Positions 60,887 to 64,000 of a stretch of 64,000 nucleotides of DNA are shown here, piece by piece. The translations under genes were made by a program, and so were the position numbers. Where the stretch lies: the NCBI RefSeq assembly GCF_003047295.1, contig NZ_PZYZ01000002.1, forward strand, positions 186,001 to 250,000, written 5' to 3'. The notes under the pieces are model-generated. The model made no database searches. It saw only the letters and a list, made by a program, of their open reading frames with translations, and was not told where the DNA came from. This stretch comes from Nocardioides sediminis. GTDB lineage: Bacteria > Actinomycetota > Actinomycetes > Propionibacteriales > Nocardioidaceae. Numbering within the stretch: position 1 is the first letter of the stretch; each line of letters starts with the position of its first letter.

Positions 60887-61759
60887 ATGGGCATCGTCCT
60901 GGGACCCAACCGCTACGGCAAGGCCGAGTGCCGGGTCGTCCGCATCGTGCGCGACACCCCGCGCCACGAGATCCGCGACCTGACGGTCTCCACCGCGCTC
61001 CGCGGCGACTTCGCGGCGGCGCACGTCGACGGCGACCAGTCGCAGGTGCTGCCCACCGACACCCAGAAGAACACCGCGTTCGCCTACGCCAAGCAGCACG
61101 GCGTCAGCTCGCCGGAGGACTACGCGCTGGCCCTGGCGCGTCGGCTCCTGGACGCGACGCCCGTCGCCACCGGCGCCACGATCCGCGTCGACGAGCACGC
61201 GTGGGACCGGATCCCCGTCGACGGAGCGGGCCACGACCACGCGTTCGTGCGCCGCGGGGGCGAGGTCCGCACCACCGAGGTCGACCTGACCGCCGAGCGG
61301 GCGCGGGTCGTGTCGGGGCTCACCGACCTGGTCGTGCTGAAGTCCACCGGCTCGGAGTTCGCGGGCTTCCTCGTCGACGACTACACCACGCTGCCGGAGG
61401 CCGACGACCGCATCCTGGCCACGTCGCTCACCGCGACCTGGCGCTATGCCGACGAGGTGCGGGCCGACGGGGCCGAGGTCGACTGGAACGCGACGTACGA
61501 CGCGGTGCGGGCGCTGCTGCTCGCGACCTTCGCGACGACCTACAGCCGGGCGCTCCAGGAGACGCTCTACGCGATGGGCCGTGCGGTGCTGGAGGCGCAC
61601 CCCGAGATCGCGGAGATCTCGTTCGTCGCCCCCAACAAGCACCACTTCCTCGTCGACCTCGAGCCGTTCGGGCTGGACAACCGCGGCGAGGTCTTCATCG
61701 CCGCGGACCGGCCCTACGGGCTGATCGAGGCGACCGTGCTCCGGGAGGAGGACCGATGA
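60887..61759 (+). CDS. pucL: Urate oxidase (uricase)
   Basis: 290 aa, normal length. It oxidises uric acid to 5-hydroxyisourate without cofactors. Catalytic residues visible: Lys12 in NRYGKAECRV and the Thr57-Asp58 pair in LPTDTQKNT; EISFVAPNKHHFLVDL and GEVFIAADRPYG at the C-terminus form the second half of the tunnel fold. ATG 60887 (AAGGAGG upstream). Its stop overlaps the OHCU decarboxylase start (ATGA). Confidence 0.96.
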   Translation: MGIVLGPNRYGKAECRVVRIVRDTPRHEIRDLTVSTALRGDFAAAHVDGDQSQVLPTDTQKNTAFAYAKQHGVSSPEDYALALARRLLDATPVATGATIRVDEHAWDRIPVDGAGHDHAFVRRGGEVRTTEVDLTAERARVVSGLTDLVVLKSTGSEFAGFLVDDYTTLPEADDRILATSLTATWRYADEVRADGAEVDWNATYDAVRALLLATFATTYSRALQETLYAMGRAVLEAHPEIAEISFVAPNKHHFLVDLEPFGLDNRGEVFIAADRPYGLIEATVLREEDR

Positions 61760-62265
61760 GCGTGACCAGGCCCGGCCTGCCGGCGTTCAACGCGATGGAG
61801 CGTGACGAGGCCTACCGCCTGGCCCGGACCTGGCTGGACGTGCCGCGCTGGGCCGACTTCCTCGCCGTCACACGCCCCTTCGACGACGTCGGTGAGCTCG
61901 AGGCCACGATGGTGTCCGCCTCGGCCACGATCTCCGACCGCGAGCTCGAGCAGGCCCTGGCCCGGCACCCGCGGATCGGTGAGCGTGCCGACGCGGCCAA
62001 GCACGACGCCGAGCACTCCACCCGCGAGCAGTCCGGCGTGGACGCCACCGACGCCGATCTCTCGCGCGCGCTCATGGAGGGCAACCGCGCCTACGAGGAG
62101 CGCTTCGGGCGCGTCTTCATCGTGCGCGCTGCCGGGCGCAGCGGGAGCGACATCCTCGAGCACCTGCGGCGCCGGCTCGACAACACCGACGAGCTCGAGC
62201 GCGCCGCGACGATCGACCAGCTGACCCAGATCGCGGTCCTGCGCATGAGAGAGGCATTGTCCTGA
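61756..62265 (+). CDS. uraD: 2-oxo-4-hydroxy-4-carboxy-5-ureidoimidazoline (OHCU) decarboxylase
   Basis: 169 aa. It converts OHCU to (S)-allantoin. The diagnostic HPRIGER motif with its conserved His lies near residue 74, followed by STREQSGVDATDADL and [16 protein letters not shown] 61756 overlaps the uricase stop; its own stop overlaps uraH by one base (TGATG). Confidence 0.94.
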   Translation: MSVTRPGLPAFNAMERDEAYRLARTWLDVPRWADFLAVTRPFDDVGELEATMVSASATISDRELEQALARHPRIGERADAAKHDAEHSTREQSGVDATDADLSRALMEGNRAYEERFGRVFIVRAAGRSGSDILEHLRRRLDNTDELERAATIDQLTQIAVLRMREALS

Positions 62266-62588
62266 TGGCCACCCTCAGCACCCACGTCCTCGACACCAGC
62301 CGCGGCCGTCCTGCCGTGGCCCTGCGCGTCACCCTCGAGTCCGCCGGCGGGGCGACGCTGGCCGAGGCGGCGACGGACGCCGACGGCCGCGTCGGCGATC
62401 TCGCGCCCGGGGACCTCGGCGCCGGCACCTACCGCCTGCGGTTCGACACCGCCGCGTGGTTCGCGGCGCACGACGTGGAGGCCTTCTACCCCGAGGTGGT
62501 CGTCGCCTTCGACCTCACCGGCGACGACCACTTCCACGTGCCGCTCCTGCTCAGCCCCTTCGGCTACTCGACCTACCGTGGCAGCTGA
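62265..62588 (+). CDS. uraH: 5-Hydroxyisourate hydrolase (transthyretin-like)
   Basis: 107 aa. It opens 5-hydroxyisourate to OHCU, the step between uricase and UraD. The N-terminal STHVLDTSRGRPA carries the catalytic His7, and the C-terminal YRGS tetrapeptide of this family is complete. The stop overlaps the allantoinase start by 11 bp. Confidence 0.95.
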   Translation: MATLSTHVLDTSRGRPAVALRVTLESAGGATLAEAATDADGRVGDLAPGDLGAGTYRLRFDTAAWFAAHDVEAFYPEVVVAFDLTGDDHFHVPLLLSPFGYSTYRGS

Positions 62589-63921
62589 GCCGGACACCGT
62601 CGTCCGCGCCCTCCGGGCAGTCGTCGGTGGCCTCGAGCAGCCGGCCGCGGTCGGCATCCGCGACGGGCGCATCGTCGCGGTCGCGGCGTACGACGAGCTC
62701 GAGGCGGCCGAGGTCGTGGAGCTCGCCGACGACGAGGTGCTCCTGCCCGGCCTCGTGGACACCCACGTGCACGTCAACGAGCCCGGCCGCACCGAGTGGG
62801 AGGGCTTCGCCAGCGCCACGCGCGCGGCGGCCGCCGGCGGGGTGACCACGATCGTGGACATGCCGCTCAACAGCATCCCGCCGACCACCACGCTCGCGGG
62901 GCTCGAGGCCAAGCGGGCCGTGGCGCAGGGGCAGGTGTTCGTCGACGTCGGCTTCTGGGGCGGGGCGGTCCCCGGCAACGTGCCCGACCTCGAGCCGCTG
63001 CACGCGGCCGGGGTGTTCGGCTTCAAGTGCTTCCTGCTCGACTCGGGGGTCGCGGAGTTCCCGCACCTGGACGCAGACCAGCTCGCGGCCGCGATGGCCG
63101 AGACGGCGAGGCTCGGGTCGCTGCTGCTCGTGCACGCCGAGGACGCCGACGTGATCGCGCCCTGCGAGCACGGACGGTCCTACGCCGGCTTCCTGGCGAG
63201 CCGCCCGGACGCGGCCGAGGAGCGGGCGATCGACCTGGTGCTCCGGACGGCGTGGAGCGCCGGTGGGCGGGCCCACGTCGTCCACCTCAGCGCGGCGGGC
63301 GCCCTCCCGGCGTTGCGGGAGGCGCGCCGCGCCGGCGTCGACGTCTCGGTGGAGACCTGCCCCCACTACCTGCACTTCGAGGCCGACGCGGTCCCCGACG
63401 GCGCCACCGAGCTCAAGTGCTGCCCGCCGATCCGCGACGCCGGCAACCGGGAGGCGCTGTGGGAGGGGCTCGAGTCGGGCGACATCGACCTCGTGGTCAC
63501 CGACCACTCGCCCAGCACCCCCGACCTCAAGGCCAGCGGGGACTTCGCCGACGACTGGGGCGGCATCGCGTCGCTCCAGGTCGGTCTGCCGGCGGTGTGG
63601 ACGACCGCGCGTGAGCGCGGCGTCCCGCTGGCCGACGTGGTCGGCTGGATGTCGGCCGCACCGGCCGCCCGCGTGGGCCTCACCGGCAAGGGGGAGATCG
63701 CCGTCGGCGTCGACGCCGACCTGTGCGTCTTCGCGCCCGACGAGCCGTTCGTCGTCGACGTGGCCCGGCTGCACCACAAGAACCCCGTGACGGCCTACGC
63801 CGGGCGTACGCTCACCGGCACCGTGCGCCGGACCTGGCTGCGCGGCACCCCGATCGACCTGTCCGCCGCGCCGCGCGGGCGGCTGCTGAGGAGGACCGAC
63901 GTGACAGAGGTGGCCCGATGA
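62578..63921 (+). CDS. allB: Allantoinase
   Basis: 447 aa. It hydrolyses allantoin to allantoate. It is an amidohydrolase with binuclear metal ligands: THVHVNEPGRTEWEG (His63, His65), the carboxylated Lys150 in FGFKCFLL, HVVHLSAAGAL, and Asp309 in TDHSPS. GTG 62578 lies within the uraH 3' end and has a supporting overlap layout. The next gene overlaps it by ATGA. Confidence 0.95.
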   Translation: MAAEPDTVVRALRAVVGGLEQPAAVGIRDGRIVAVAAYDELEAAEVVELADDEVLLPGLVDTHVHVNEPGRTEWEGFASATRAAAAGGVTTIVDMPLNSIPPTTTLAGLEAKRAVAQGQVFVDVGFWGGAVPGNVPDLEPLHAAGVFGFKCFLLDSGVAEFPHLDADQLAAAMAETARLGSLLLVHAEDADVIAPCEHGRSYAGFLASRPDAAEERAIDLVLRTAWSAGGRAHVVHLSAAGALPALREARRAGVDVSVETCPHYLHFEADAVPDGATELKCCPPIRDAGNREALWEGLESGDIDLVVTDHSPSTPDLKASGDFADDWGGIASLQVGLPAVWTTARERGVPLADVVGWMSAAPAARVGLTGKGEIAVGVDADLCVFAPDEPFVVDVARLHHKNPVTAYAGRTLTGTVRRTWLRGTPIDLSAAPRGRLLRRTDVTEVAR

Positions 63922-64000
63922 CCTACTGGGTCCCGCGTGGCGGCCTGCCGCCGCAGACCGCGCTGACCACCGACCGCGCGGTGTTCACCGAGGCCTACGC
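63918..64000 (+). CDS. (S)-ureidoglycine aminohydrolase-like protein, N-terminus only (runs off window)
   Basis: Only 27 codons are visible: MTYWVPRGGLPPQTALTTDR, then AVFTEAYA. This N-terminus matches the bicupin ureidoglycine aminohydrolase family (PRGGLPPQT and DRAVFTEAY), which releases ammonia from (S)-ureidoglycine after allantoate is cut. A fused allantoicase/ureidoglycine enzyme is also possible. ATG 63918 overlaps the allantoinase stop. The remainder is beyond the window. Confidence 0.75.
   Translation, partial: MTYWVPRGGLPPQTALTTDRAVFTEAY

Overview
The window is high-GC (roughly 70% or more) DNA with GTG, TTG and ATG starts, dense ATGA/GTGA gene overlaps and actinobacterial signature genes: a mycothiol-dependent formaldehyde dehydrogenase, GuaB3, a GroEL with a His-rich tail, and type VII secretion-like substrates. 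The protein content points to the Nocardioidaceae (Nocardioides-like); this is an inference from gene content and not a database result. I see no rRNA, tRNA, CRISPR array, prophage or insertion sequence.

Layout. 1-2693 (minus): three acyl-CoA dehydrogenase genes, the first cut by the window edge. 2783-8363 (minus): an HtrA-type serine protease, a GNAT, a SigE-family ECF sigma factor with a six-helix membrane protein, and an XRE/NB-ARC/TPR regulator split by a frameshift at an 8-bp tandem duplication. 8563-14256 (plus): a giant secreted alpha-amylase/pullulanase behind a MalR-like operator. 14337-15650 (minus): citrate synthase. 15944-29778: a conserved housekeeping run (rplM, rpsI, glmM, coaA divergent from glmS, acpS, a LysM protein, nnr, alr, an alpha/beta hydrolase, a GNAT-TsaE fusion, tsaB, rimI, tsaD) for translation, amino-sugar, cell-wall and t6A-tRNA synthesis. 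29790-40340: an accessory block (ESX-like substrate pair, lipoprotein, ECF sigma with its membrane-bound partner, mscR plus a metallo-beta-lactamase protein, NagZ-like lipoprotein, methyltransferase, membrane-anchored unknown). 40349-42537: groES-groEL1 under two CIRCE elements. 42636-56222: a GT-C membrane protein, an ACT-GNAT protein, guaB, a MerR-DICT regulator, a fasciclin protein, a GNAT, guaB3, a TetR with a PH-like protein, an aldehyde dehydrogenase with a ChoD-like oxidase, and guaA. 56303-64000: a second fasciclin protein, a sodium:solute symporter with a small partner, a VOC protein, and a uric-acid degradation operon (DUF6986 aldolase-like protein, uricase, OHCU decarboxylase, hydroxyisourate hydrolase, allantoinase, start of ureidoglycine aminohydrolase).

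The order rplM-rpsI-glmM-glmS-nnr-alr-tsaE-tsaB-rimI-tsaD-groES-groEL1-guaB2-guaB3-choD-guaA follows the Mycobacterium tuberculosis order Rv3443c to Rv3396c as I recall it, so the genes between tsaD and groES look like lineage-specific additions to an old actinobacterial backbone. A recurring regulatory feature is a TANNNT-like -10 element placed only 6-7 nt before the start codon, which predicts leaderless mRNAs for a large share of the housekeeping genes. The main observations worth checking are the 8-bp duplication frameshift in the XRE/NB-ARC gene, the GNAT-TsaE fusion whose linker shares 24 bp with a distant terminator arm, the strong hairpin inside the groES-groEL operon, and an aldolase-like protein in the position where glyoxylate from purine breakdown would be consumed.
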